From CAYNYI01 sp964401455 (GTDB taxonomy: Bacteria; Fibrobacterota; OXYB2-FULL-49-7; CAYNYI01), in contig CAYNYI010000003.1 in NCBI GenBank assembly GCA_964401455.1, positions 1 to 60,203 on the forward strand: a DNA stretch of 60,203 nucleotides, read 5' to 3'. The translations under genes and the position numbers were made by a program. Below are positions 18,267 through 26,232 of the stretch, piece after piece. The notes under the pieces are model-generated. The model worked only from the letters and a program-made list of their open reading frames with translations, searched no databases and had not been told where the DNA came from. The stretch's first letter is position 1; the number at the start of each line of letters is the position of its first letter.

Positions 18267-19214
18267 ATGGGTAAAAACGATATAGCCGGCTTCAGCCTAT
18301 GGGAATCATATTCTTCGGAAGTAAGGAAAAGGATGAACAATCCGTCTCATCTCGGAAGTTTCACCGATGAGGACGCTACTAAAAGAGGGCTTAAACTTGT
18401 GAGTGTCATGCACGGTGCCGAGACATGCGGTGACGCGGTTGAGCTTTTTCTTCTTGTTAACGATAACGGGGTAGTCCGTGACGCCCGTTTTCTCTCATTC
18501 GGATGCGGTACGGCGATCGCCTCAAGCGATATGATGTGCGAGCTTTGCCTCGGAAAAACAATAGATGAAATTTCGAAAATCACAAATATAGATGTTGAAA
18601 AGGCTCTAAGGGATTCTCCTGATAAACCCGCTGTACCCGGGCAGAAGATGCACTGTTCAGTCATGGCTTATGATGTTCTAAAAAAAGCGGTTGCGGATTA
18701 CAAAGGGGTTGATTATCAGGAACTTATCGACAATGAGATTGTCTGCGAATGCGCCCAGGTCACAAAGCAGACTGTTGTTGACGCTATCCGCAACAATGAC
18801 TTAAAGACAGTGGAGGAAATAACATCCTATACAAAAGCAGGCGGTTATTGCAAATCCTGCATTCGTCCCGGCGGGCATGAAAAGCGGAGCGTATATCTCA
18901 TAGATATCTTGAATCAGACAAGAGCAGACATGGAACGTGAAAAAAAATCGTCCGAGCCGGAAAAGACCTTTTCCGAACTCACTCTTCCCAGAAAGCTGCG
19001 TTACCTGGAAGACATCCTTGATGAATATGTGCGTCCTGTCCTAAAAGCCGATGCCGGGGACCTTGAAATCGCCGACATGGACGGCAACAAAGTGCACATA
19101 GAATATCAGGGTTCCTGCGCTACATGTGCGGCCGGGAAAGTTGGCACAAAAGACTTCATAGAAAAAACATTGAAAGAAAAGGCCGATCCGGAAATTGAGG
19201 TTGTGGTGGACTGA
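18267..19214 (+). CDS. nifU: Fe-S cluster scaffold NifU, three-domain form
   Basis: The 315-aa protein has all three NifU parts. An IscU-like N-terminal scaffold has cysteines C54, C80 and C130 (MHGAETCGD, FGCGTAIA, MHCSV). A central BFD-like 2Fe-2S domain carries C160/C162 and C195/C198 (CECAQV, CKSC). The C-terminal NifU domain has the CATC pair (C284, C287). All key residues are present, so it should be active in building and passing on clusters made with sulfur from the adjacent NifS. No clear U-rich terminator follows; an unusual inverted repeat starts 86 bases downstream. Confidence 0.95.
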   Translation: MGKNDIAGFSLWESYSSEVRKRMNNPSHLGSFTDEDATKRGLKLVSVMHGAETCGDAVELFLLVNDNGVVRDARFLSFGCGTAIASSDMMCELCLGKTIDEISKITNIDVEKALRDSPDKPAVPGQKMHCSVMAYDVLKKAVADYKGVDYQELIDNEIVCECAQVTKQTVVDAIRNNDLKTVEEITSYTKAGGYCKSCIRPGGHEKRSVYLIDILNQTRADMEREKKSSEPEKTFSELTLPRKLRYLEDILDEYVRPVLKADAGDLEIADMDGNKVHIEYQGSCATCAAGKVGTKDFIEKTLKEKADPEIEVVVD

Positions 19215-19300
19215 AATCAAATCAGAGCTGAAAATACCGGGAAGTGATATTGAAAACTTTTCCAGAACATTCAACCTGCCACGATAAAACGTTTCTTGAC

Positions 19301-19347
19301 AGCCCCCCATTTAGCATATTATTCAAGTATATTCTAAATGGGGGGCT
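19301..19347. repeat. perfect 13-bp inverted repeat with 21-base loop
   Basis: AGCCCCCCATTTA (19301-19313) is matched exactly by TAAATGGGGGGCT (19335-19347), with an AT-rich loop of 21 bases. In RNA this gives a strong G/C-capped hairpin. No U-run follows, so it is not a standard terminator. The right arm contains the ATG of the radical-SAM-like fragment, and a TTGACA (19296-19301) abuts the left arm. It may be a regulatory structure, a protein-binding site or a remnant of a mobile element end. Confidence 0.6.
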
Positions 19348-19538
19348 GCACTTATAACTGCGTTTACTGCGGCGGCAGGAAAGAATCAATAAACAACTCT
19401 CTTCATAGTGATCATGAGGACTTCGCGAATTATGACAGTAGTCAGCAGAAAATGTATAGCTGTCTCAAAAAATGTTATAGAGAGGTTGCAGAAAAATTGA
19501 ATATGCGTATTACCCTGAGCGGCGATGTTGTCATATGA
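19338..19538 (+). pseudogene. radical-SAM-like gene fragment, 66 codons
   Basis: The short frame opens MGGCTYNCVYCGGRKESI. It contains an exact C-x3-C-x2-C radical SAM motif in the context (GCTYN-CVYCGG) typical of B12-binding radical SAM enzymes. A stop codon lies directly before the ATG, no ribosome-binding site is present, and nothing after the motif looks like the rest of such an enzyme. The most economical reading is a decayed remnant. A tiny intact gene cannot be excluded, because it overlaps the next small frame by four bases (ATGA). Confidence 0.4.
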
Positions 19539-19651
19539 ATAAATTTTTCGGCCGTTATCTTATCTCCGAGGTGCCCGGTAATGCGTTCGGGGTTTTAAAA
19601 GAGTGTGCTTATAAAAAATACACCATGCAGAACTTATTAATTCATAATTAA
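19535..19651 (+). CDS. possible 38-aa peptide
   Basis: This frame begins MNKFFGRYLISEVPGN and ends at a TAA at 19649-19651. It overlaps the stop of the preceding radical-SAM-like fragment by ATGA, an arrangement often seen for coupled genes. It has no recognisable relatives and no independent ribosome-binding site. It could be chance in a stretch that is otherwise non-coding. The rest of 19652-19801 is AT-rich and holds only the leader of the next gene. Confidence 0.2.
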   Translation: MNKFFGRYLISEVPGNAFGVLKECAYKKYTMQNLLIHN

Positions 19652-19801
19652 CATATTAATATAAGATCATCCCAAAATCAGGATTCCGACACTCTTTCAA
19701 AAATAAAACAAAAAAAGTATTGAAAAAGACATCGTAACACAGTAAAATATAATGCAGACCACAGTCATATAGACTTTCAAACCATAAAAAGGAGACAATA
19801 C

Positions 19802-20764
19802 TTGAACCTCAAAATAGCTATCTGTATTGCAATATTTCTTCTTTCATCCGTTTGTGTGTCGTCCGGCAAACCGGATGTAAATAATAAGGAAGTCGGACGG
19901 CTTGCGTCGGAATTATTTGGAGGGTTTCATCTGATAATGACAGATATAAAAATAGAAGAAGGTAAAGACAGCCTTTATCAGCTTTCCGCCGATTATACAT
20001 GGGAACTCCCCGGATTTTCCTATAACGCCTATAAAACGTACCTCCAGGAACTTAATAAAACCCTCAGAGCGGGAAAATGGGATTATGATTTCAGTATAAA
20101 CCTTGAAAGAAAGGAATTTCCGGATGCGCCCGCAGAGGTCCCGGATATTCCCATGGTTATACCGGAAAAGAATTTTATCGGCAAACATCTTCTAGACTGC
20201 CATGCAAACTCCGGCACCGTTAGGACGCCGAAATTCTCCATCTTTTCTTTCGAAAAAAAATACAAAGGCGGCAAAACAGAGACTGAAGATGTAACCGGCT
20301 GTTTAGGAAGCGTCAGAAACATCAACCTGATGCGCGCCGGGGGGAAAGCCGATTTTCTGGATCTACGCCAGAGAAAGCAGCTTATGAATTTTGATTTCAA
20401 TGGTGAAAATGCCCCCAGGCTCACATTTATTATGCGCGGACTCGGAAAAAATGACATAAAGAATCTTGAAAAGCTCGTTCTACGGCTCGACAAAAAAAGG
20501 AACTTTAATCTGGCCAAAGCCTGGATTCAGAACCCGAACCAGACACTGGATTATCTTGCCACGCTTTCCAGAGTAGCTGATAAATTTGATCAAGAGACCG
20601 TGACAGCCAGAGCGAAAGCAAAATTGAGAGTTTACAAGACAGAGAAAGAAAAACAGAAACTATTTTCAGAAATTCTTTCATTTTTTCTTTTTATGACAAT
20701 ACCGGGCGCGATATACACATTCTCTACTTACCGAAGATATGGAGAAATTGATGGACAAAAATAA
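19802..20764 (+). CDS. exported membrane-anchored protein, unknown function
   Basis: The 320-aa product starts at TTG (19802), which has an AAAAGGAG ribosome-binding site at correct spacing; no ATG suits. It has a signal peptide (MNLKIAICIAIFLLSSVCVSS), about 250 polar residues, and a hydrophobic segment near the C-terminus (SEILSFFLFMTIPGAIYTF) followed by a short positively charged tail. The bulk should lie in the periplasm, tethered by the C-terminal helix. No family was recognised. Its 3' end overlaps the next gene, with which it probably forms a three-gene module. Confidence 0.75.
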   Translation: MNLKIAICIAIFLLSSVCVSSGKPDVNNKEVGRLASELFGGFHLIMTDIKIEEGKDSLYQLSADYTWELPGFSYNAYKTYLQELNKTLRAGKWDYDFSINLERKEFPDAPAEVPDIPMVIPEKNFIGKHLLDCHANSGTVRTPKFSIFSFEKKYKGGKTETEDVTGCLGSVRNINLMRAGGKADFLDLRQRKQLMNFDFNGENAPRLTFIMRGLGKNDIKNLEKLVLRLDKKRNFNLAKAWIQNPNQTLDYLATLSRVADKFDQETVTARAKAKLRVYKTEKEKQKLFSEILSFFLFMTIPGAIYTFSTYRRYGEIDGQK

Positions 20765-21506
20765 CAGAAAAAAAGACACATCAAAATTCATAACTGGAAC
20801 CATTTACTTAGTGTTCTTAATGGGAGCTATGAACCTTGGATTCACCGCTTTAATACTTGCCGAATATCTCGGGCAGGACCGCGCCGCGACCTATGAAAGC
20901 TATAACAAAAGTGCTGCCATGCACGCTGATCAAGTCAAGGCGGATATCATGAATAACAAGGAGGTTAAAGATGTCTCGCTGGACAACACTCCCGAGCATA
21001 TTCCTTTCGAAGATTTCACTGAAGAAGACGCGGAACTTTATGTCGGGAGAGTGGTCAGAAAAAGTCTGTTTCAAAGCGCAACCTGGATATTAGGTCTGCC
21101 CTTTTTTATCATAGCTCTTATTTACTATAAAAAGTACTCCTGGATTCCCGAAGAAACTCTGAAATACAGGGAGGCTGTAAACGGTGATTATGATAAATTC
21201 GGAGGCAGGGTGAAAATGTTTATTGATCTTGTTATGAGCAAAAAAATTCCGTTTTATTATATCTCTCATCAGGTGAACGGTTATGAAGTACGGCGGGAGC
21301 CCGACGCCGGAATGAACATTGCCATGGTTTTTATTTTCAAGTTTGTATTACCGTTAATGATTGTCGCCATCGGAGTAATGCTGACTATCATGCTTTTCCC
21401 CTATATGATTCATAGAGCTTATTACACTAACTATCTTTATCCGGAAAAAGAGCTTGAGCTTTGGAAAAAAAGATATGATAAAATGCTCAAAGAGCAGGCC
21501 GCCTGA
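20751..21506 (+). CDS. multi-pass membrane protein, unknown function
   Basis: The start chosen is the ATG at 20751 (MDKNNRKKDTSKF), since GGAG lies seven bases before it; an ATG at 20739 is also possible. The 251-aa product has about three membrane helices: ITGTIYLVFLMGAMNLGFTA, SATWILGLPFFIIALIYY and FKFVLPLMIVAIGVMLTIML. A charged loop lies between the first two, and a charged tail (LYPEKELELWKKRYDKML) follows the last. It overlaps the upstream gene by 14 bases. No family is recognised. The pairing with two exported partners suggests a membrane complex. Confidence 0.75.
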   Translation: MDKNNRKKDTSKFITGTIYLVFLMGAMNLGFTALILAEYLGQDRAATYESYNKSAAMHADQVKADIMNNKEVKDVSLDNTPEHIPFEDFTEEDAELYVGRVVRKSLFQSATWILGLPFFIIALIYYKKYSWIPEETLKYREAVNGDYDKFGGRVKMFIDLVMSKKIPFYYISHQVNGYEVRREPDAGMNIAMVFIFKFVLPLMIVAIGVMLTIMLFPYMIHRAYYTNYLYPEKELELWKKRYDKMLKEQAA

Positions 21507-21524
21507 TTTAACAAGGATTAAATT

Positions 21525-22187
21525 ATGAAAACAATTATAAGTGTCCTGACATTATTACTAACCGCCATGCCTGCCCTGCCCCAGAGGAACCCCGATCTCC
21601 CACTAAGAGAAAACGGAAAGTGGTATTATAAACTGGACAATAATAAATACGGGCCATACACCTGGGTTAGTGAGCTATATAGAAACAATGAAAATTGGCT
21701 TTTTATTTCCGAGAATAAAAAAGATAATAAATCAGAATATTATTCCCATACAAATATGGGCGGAAAAAACTCATACGGCCCTTATGATTACATAAACTAC
21801 CGTATAGCCGGAATATCCCCCGGAGGCAAACATTTTTATTTTATGGGATTTAAGGGTAACAAGGAAACGAGTGATCAGAAATATTTCTTTATTATAGACG
21901 GCGAGTCTTATGGACCTTATACAAGTTTAACCCGCAAAATAAAATTCTTCTGTGATGATGAGATATGGTGCTTCAAGGCTGTACGGGACGGAAACTTCAG
22001 AGACCGGTGGCACACCGGAGGTAAAGAACGCCTGTATATTATGGGAAAGGAATATGATATTCTGACCAAACCCGCCGGATTCTGGGTGGAATCCGCGAAA
22101 AAACTTTCCAATACCAGGTATGAAATTAAAGTCAAAGTGGATGTCGGGAGCCGCAGCACAATCAAGACTGTTTATTACGGAGAATAA
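21525..22187 (+). CDS. exported protein with repeated YGPY motifs
   Basis: The 220-aa protein has a signal peptide (MKTIISVLTLLLTAMPALPQ) and an AAGGA ribosome-binding site. It contains three copies of a short motif, KYGPYTW, SYGPYDY and SYGPYTS, each placed in a unit of about 55 residues with alternating polar/aromatic strands (such as GKWYYKLDNN, KHFYFMGFKG, QKYFFIIDGE). This suggests a small repeated beta fold, possibly part of a propeller. No function is known. It follows the membrane protein gene by 18 bases and closes the module. Confidence 0.75.
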   Translation: MKTIISVLTLLLTAMPALPQRNPDLPLRENGKWYYKLDNNKYGPYTWVSELYRNNENWLFISENKKDNKSEYYSHTNMGGKNSYGPYDYINYRIAGISPGGKHFYFMGFKGNKETSDQKYFFIIDGESYGPYTSLTRKIKFFCDDEIWCFKAVRDGNFRDRWHTGGKERLYIMGKEYDILTKPAGFWVESAKKLSNTRYEIKVKVDVGSRSTIKTVYYGE

Positions 22188-22490
22188 GCGTCCGCTTTTC
22201 TGTTATTGCTTACATTTACGCCGCACTCTACAATAACTGGATAAATATCGATATCCACCTCCGTTTTCTGGCCGTTATAGTTTAAACAAACAAAGCCCCC
22301 CCTGCGGGCACACATGATCTTCTTTTAATCCTTTTCTCATTGCGGTTATACTGCAATTTTTTGTAAATTATTTGTTTAGAATAGATATTACAAACTTTCC
22401 AGTCTTCAGGGGATAGTTAAACTTTCACAAGGTTATGTATTGTATTAAACAATTATCAAATTATTAAAGATCAGAGATAAGGTAAAAATT
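22188..22490. other. 303-base intergenic region
   Basis: No convincing gene or RNA was found. It holds a C-run (GCCCCCCCTGCGGGC near 22297) that could form a weak hairpin, and the AT-rich upstream region of the next small membrane protein gene, whose ribosome-binding site is only a weak AAGG before the ATG at 22491. Confidence 0.4.
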
Positions 22491-22724
22491 ATGGCAAAAC
22501 ATTCCGCTCTCAAAATCGTTAACCCCCTGCTCGGCCTTCTTATAATCAACCAGGCCTTAACAGGCATTTTTCATCTGTACCTGTCCATCCGAACGTTTAC
22601 AATAATGCACGAATGGGGCCGGTTGCTCCTCTCTACTATGGTCATCGTGCATGTCGTGCTTAATTGGAGCTGGGTGAAGGCTCAATTCCGGCAGAAAAGG
22701 AAAGATCGTACCATTGAAAAATGA
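22491..22724 (+). CDS. DUF4405-like small membrane protein
   Basis: The 77-aa protein has two membrane helices: NPLLGLLIINQALTGIFHLY and WGRLLLSTMVIVHVVLNWSW. The second matches the end of the DUF4405 pattern (H-x-W-x-x-x-L...H-x-x-x-N-W-x-W), with HEWGRLLLS and VIVHVVLNWSW. The histidines suggest a small cytochrome-b-like fold, though haem binding is not shown. The gene is followed, 46 bases on, by a lipoprotein gene and then a TM1266-like gene on the same strand. Confidence 0.65.
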   Translation: MAKHSALKIVNPLLGLLIINQALTGIFHLYLSIRTFTIMHEWGRLLLSTMVIVHVVLNWSWVKAQFRQKRKDRTIEK

Positions 22725-22770
22725 GGCAGATATAATATATAATCAAAACAGCACAAAATGGAGGTAAACC

Positions 22771-23079
22771 TTGAAAAAATGGATAGTTCTCATTGTTTTT
22801 ACATTATTGGCATGCGCGGGTTGCGGCCGTCGGGAAGTAATGGTTGAATCCGGAACATACGAAGGGTCTGTTCTAAAAGTAAACCCGGATGAGAAAGAAA
22901 TTTATGTTTCCCTTGATAAGAAACGTGTACTTGAGCTTTATTTCTCGGAAAAGACAACCGTATCGCGCGGAGAAGAAAAGACCTCGTTTGATACTTTGGA
23001 GAAAGGCCATTCTGTCCGTGTAGAAGTAGAGAAAACTGATGAGGGAATGGTCCCGCTGAGAGTCATAATATTGGATTAA
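22771..23079 (+). CDS. small lipoprotein
   Basis: The 102-aa protein begins at TTG, preceded by a perfect GGAGGT ribosome-binding site. The signal peptide MKKWIVLIVFTLLACAGCGR contains a lipobox-like LLAC or CAGC, so it should be a lipid-anchored envelope protein. The mature part (YEGSVLKVNPDEKEIYVSL, then a second half with SVRVEVEKTDEGMVPLRVI) looks like a small all-beta, OB-like domain. No family is named. It lies in the small cluster with the DUF4405-like and TM1266-like genes. Confidence 0.7.
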   Translation: MKKWIVLIVFTLLACAGCGRREVMVESGTYEGSVLKVNPDEKEIYVSLDKKRVLELYFSEKTTVSRGEEKTSFDTLEKGHSVRVEVEKTDEGMVPLRVIILD

Positions 23080-23130
23080 TAGTTACCATAATAATCGCAT
23101 CAATATAAATTTAAAGGGAAAATTTTACAG

Positions 23131-23391
23131 ATGAATGAAAAACATTTTATAATCGTGGTCGTGAATATGCGGAAGAAAGAAGCCGTTACCGTCCAGAAAA
23201 TACTCACAGAGTGGGGATGCTTAATAAAGACACGCCTTGGGCTCCATGAAGGTATTCTTGAGAACTGTTCGGAAACCGGTACAATTTTTCTCGAGACTGT
23301 CGGTAAGACCGAACAGATAGAAGAACTTGCAAGGAAGCTGAATCTTCTGTCCGGAGTCAATGCTGAACATGTTACGGTAAAAACAAACTGA
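23131..23391 (+). CDS. TM1266-like (iron-only hydrogenase system regulator) family protein
   Basis: The 86-aa product reads IIVVVNMRKKEAVTVQKILT, then EWGCLIKTRLGLHEG, and ends with EQIEELARKLNLLSGVNAEH. This matches the small ACT/NikR-C-like ferredoxin fold of the TM1266 family, in which a strand is followed by ILxxYGxxIxxRxGLxE and a late Kx..GV motif. Members are linked by context to [FeFe]-hydrogenase maturation. No hydrogenase gene is in this window, so its target is unknown. It ends two bases before the convergent SMUG1 gene. Confidence 0.7.
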   Translation: MNEKHFIIVVVNMRKKEAVTVQKILTEWGCLIKTRLGLHEGILENCSETGTIFLETVGKTEQIEELARKLNLLSGVNAEHVTVKTN

Positions 23392-23393
23392 TT

Positions 23394-24116
23394 TCAGGAT
23401 AAAAGAACAGGCTCCAGAACGGGCCTGACAGCCTCTGCCCACCCCTTATTCGCAAGAGGATTCGCCGGGCTCGGATGAATAATCTTCAAGCATTCAATGT
23501 CCATGCCCGACCGGGAAACGGTTTCCGCCAGCCTTTCGAAAGCGAAATTCCCAATCGCTACCGCACGCTTCGTGCCCAAAATTTCCATATGCCTCCGCAG
23601 AAAATCATCACAGATCGAAAACAGTACGTCTCTTTCGGACTTTCTGAGCTTATCCGGAGTAACATTTTTCCCGGCTTCATCGAATATTCCAAGCGGGCAG
23701 TAATTATATACAAAATTATTTTTAAAAAATTTTTCAGGTGTCCCGAACTCCTCTTTAAAAAAACCCCACAGCCTTTTCCCACTTGGTTCCCGTCTTTTTA
23801 TATCAAAGCCGACTACCGGTCTTTTAGGGTGGACATAAAGAGGCTGGTGCACTTCTCCGGAAATTCCAAGCCAGTTCTTAACCGAGTCTATTTCTCCAAA
23901 AGGAATTCCGGTCTGAAGCATCCCGACAGGGCCGGGGTTCATTCCTATAAATATATTATCAGCCGTTCCTGCGTACTTTTTTATATAATCGCTGTAAGGC
24001 CCGAAAGCATAATCCAGCGGATTGTAAATGTAGAAATTTCCGCCGGACGGAAAAAACGAAGAACAGGCCCTGCTGAATTCAACGGTCAATTTTAGAAGAC
24101 TGTCCTTTACCTCCAT
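23394..24116 (-). CDS. SMUG1-type uracil-DNA glycosylase
   Basis: The 240-aa enzyme should remove uracil (and related bases) from DNA as the first step of base excision repair. The catalytic motif is IGMNPGPVGMLQTGIPFGE, with N60 in place of the SMUG1 Asn. The second motif is IIHPSPANPLANKGW near the C-terminus, with the catalytic His. Both are the SMUG1 forms rather than Ung, Mug or UDG4 forms. SMUG1 is best known in vertebrates; only some bacteria have it. It follows the frameshifted DUF6530-like gene by four bases, suggesting a shared transcript. Confidence 0.9.
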   Translation of the reverse strand: MEVKDSLLKLTVEFSRACSSFFPSGGNFYIYNPLDYAFGPYSDYIKKYAGTADNIFIGMNPGPVGMLQTGIPFGEIDSVKNWLGISGEVHQPLYVHPKRPVVGFDIKRREPSGKRLWGFFKEEFGTPEKFFKNNFVYNYCPLGIFDEAGKNVTPDKLRKSERDVLFSICDDFLRRHMEILGTKRAVAIGNFAFERLAETVSRSGMDIECLKIIHPSPANPLANKGWAEAVRPVLEPVLLS

Positions 24117-24120
24117 AAAG

Positions 24121-24589
24121 TCATCCTTTATCGATTTCGTCTATGAGACTACCCAATATGCGAAGTCTTTCGCTTATCAATTCATCATCTTTACTGAGGC
24201 ACTTTTCAAAGAGTTCAATATCACCTTCGATTTCCTCATTCTCGGTGCAGACTGCCACATTCATGGCATTTCCCTGTATTCCGATTCTTTCAAGGACCCG
24301 ATACTTGTCATAATCTTTTTCATTTTTCCGGTATCTTTCCATGAATACCTTTTTAGTTTTGCAGATAAGAATAGCCAGATCAAGGACCCGGTGCAGCGGC
24401 ATTTCTTCTGACTGCCTCGACCATTTTTCCCCTGTATGGCGCCAGATTTTGGCCGAGATATCAACCTTCCCCCGGTCGTTCCACTGTGCGAGTCCGAGCG
24501 AAAGCCCCTTTGCATCGGAATTTCCCGCCAAACGCCGTCAATTTTATCGTATTCTTGGGTTTATGTTTCAAAAAAGCCGGTACATTCAT
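24121..24589 (-). pseudogene. DUF6530-like gene with two -1 frameshifts near its 5' end
   Basis: The main open stretch, running from 24531, encodes 136 aa with a run (GNSDAKGLSLGLAQWNDRGK, then WRHTGEKWSRQSEE and IGIQGNAMNVAVCTEN) that I associate, from memory, with DUF6530. Its only possible start is TTG. Upstream, other frames carry what looks like the missing N-terminus: an ATG at 24589 opens MNVPAFLKHKP in one frame, then QEYDKIDGVWR follows in a second, and GNSDAKG begins in the third. Both switches fall in homopolymers (CCC and GGG) and each needs one added base to restore the frame. Decay or base-calling error both fit. Confidence 0.55.
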
Positions 24590-24771
24590 AAAAATGCTTT
24601 CTAAAGGCAGCTATTATTAGCTGAGTGTGCTTATAATTTACTAATATTTTTAATAAAATTCAATTTATTCATAGAACGGCAATAATAAAAATAATAATTA
24701 TTGACTATAAGAACGGGTAGAAGTATATTAAACTCGCAACGAACCTTATTTTAAATGAAAGAGGCAATCTA

Positions 24772-26016
24772 ATTAAATTCACAGACCTCGGCCTTTCCGC
24801 GCCAATTCTTAAAGCGCTCGAAGAAAAAGGCTACAAGACCCCCTTCCCCGTCCAGTCAGAAACAATACCGGAAATACTAAAAGGCAGCGACATAATGGCC
24901 GCGGCACGCACAGGGACAGGGAAAACCGCCGGTTTCACTTTACCGATTTTACAAACACTCTCAAAAAATGTCCGCCCCCAGTACTGTTCAGTAAGAGCGC
25001 TTATAATAGCGCCAACCCGTGAGCTTGCTTCGCAGACCGCAGACAGTGTCAGGACTTACGGAAAATACATGCCGCTTAAATCCACAGTCGCGTTCGGTGG
25101 ATCGAATATCCGCCCGCAGATTTCCGCACTGAGAAGCGGAATAGATATCCTGACTGCCACACCCGGCAGACTGCTTGATCTTCATAACCGCGGAGCTGTT
25201 AATTTCAGAACGCTTGAGATTCTGGTGCTTGATGAAGCAGACAGAATGCTTGACATGGGATTTATCGGAGATATAAAAAGAATAGTATCAAACCTGCCCG
25301 CAAAAAGGCAAACACTTATGTTCTCGGCAACTTTCTCGAAAGAGATAACAAAACTTGCCGAGACATTTCTGAAAAATCCTGTAAGTATTTCAGTCAGCCC
25401 CCCGAATACCACGGTCGAATCTGTAAAGCAGTCTGCCTACAAGGTAAACAAGAACAGAAAGTCCGACCTCTTGATACAGCTGATAAAGGATAATAACTGG
25501 GAACGCGCGCTGGTATTCAGCAGAACTAAAAGAAGTGCGGACAAACTCGCGCGAAAACTCAAGCAGGCATCAATCCCTTCGGATGCGATCCACGGAGACA
25601 AAAGCCAGTCAGCACGCACAAAGACCCTTTTAAATTTCAAAAGAGGGCGCATGCGAGTTCTTGTCGCTACCGATGTAGCCTCAAGAGGGATTGACATAGC
25701 GGAGCTTCCGCAGGTCGTTAACTATGACATGCCTCATGTACCCGAGGATTATGTCCACCGTATCGGTCGGACCGGCAGAGCCGGAGCCGAGGGAGAAGCA
25801 GTTTCTTTTGTAAGCCCGGAGGAGAACAGCCTTCTGTCCAGCGTCGAGTTTCTGATAAAAAAGAACCTTACCGTAATGGAACACGAGGGATTCGATCCCG
25901 GCGATATAACACCCTTGCGCTCACACAGAAAAGTTAAGCCCCTGAACAGAATGAGAAATTCAACCGGATTCAAAGGCAGAAGAAGAGTTCCGGCAAAAAG
26001 CAGCCGCAGTGGCTGA
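24772..26016 (+). CDS. DEAD-box RNA helicase (RhlE-like), apparent ATT start
   Basis: The 414-aa protein carries every DEAD-box motif: Q motif (GYKTPFPVQ, residues 20-28), I (ARTGTGKT, 45-52), Ia (PTRELA), Ib (TPGR), II (LDEADRML), III (SAT), V (RGID) and VI (HRIGRTGRAG). A short basic tail follows, as in RhlE-like helicases that remodel RNA or ribosomes. The first in-frame ATG (24895) would remove the Q motif. Homology fixes the start at IKFTDLGLS, where the codon is ATT (24772) with AGAGG upstream. No ATG, GTG or TTG lies between there and the in-frame stop at 24718. A five-codon frame (ATG at 24755) ends in TAA overlapping this ATT by one base. Confidence 0.85.
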   Translation: MKFTDLGLSAPILKALEEKGYKTPFPVQSETIPEILKGSDIMAAARTGTGKTAGFTLPILQTLSKNVRPQYCSVRALIIAPTRELASQTADSVRTYGKYMPLKSTVAFGGSNIRPQISALRSGIDILTATPGRLLDLHNRGAVNFRTLEILVLDEADRMLDMGFIGDIKRIVSNLPAKRQTLMFSATFSKEITKLAETFLKNPVSISVSPPNTTVESVKQSAYKVNKNRKSDLLIQLIKDNNWERALVFSRTKRSADKLARKLKQASIPSDAIHGDKSQSARTKTLLNFKRGRMRVLVATDVASRGIDIAELPQVVNYDMPHVPEDYVHRIGRTGRAGAEGEAVSFVSPEENSLLSSVEFLIKKNLTVMEHEGFDPGDITPLRSHRKVKPLNRMRNSTGFKGRRRVPAKSSRSG

Positions 26017-26048
26017 TTCCTGAATCAATATTATTCTAATGACACGCT

Positions 26049-26076
26049 GCAGGTTTCGGTTTCTGCCGAAACCTGC
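26049..26076. terminator. hairpin between convergent genes
   Basis: GCAGGTTTCGG (26049-26059) pairs perfectly with CCGAAACCTGC (26066-26076) across a six-base loop. It lies 32 bases after the helicase stop. The following bases include only a short T-run, so termination would be moderate, and the stem could serve both convergent genes. Confidence 0.5.
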
Positions 26077-26232
26077 GACTCTTTGCCGCTCCGGCATTTA
26101 GCAGACTAACACTATCTTTTTTTTCAGAAATCCGCCCCCCGGCTTTTAACCAAACCTTAATAAGAGAAGTTGTGAAAACGGATTTGTCCGGGAAAAATGA
26201 ATAAACATGAAAACAAAATTTCAGAAAGCAGG

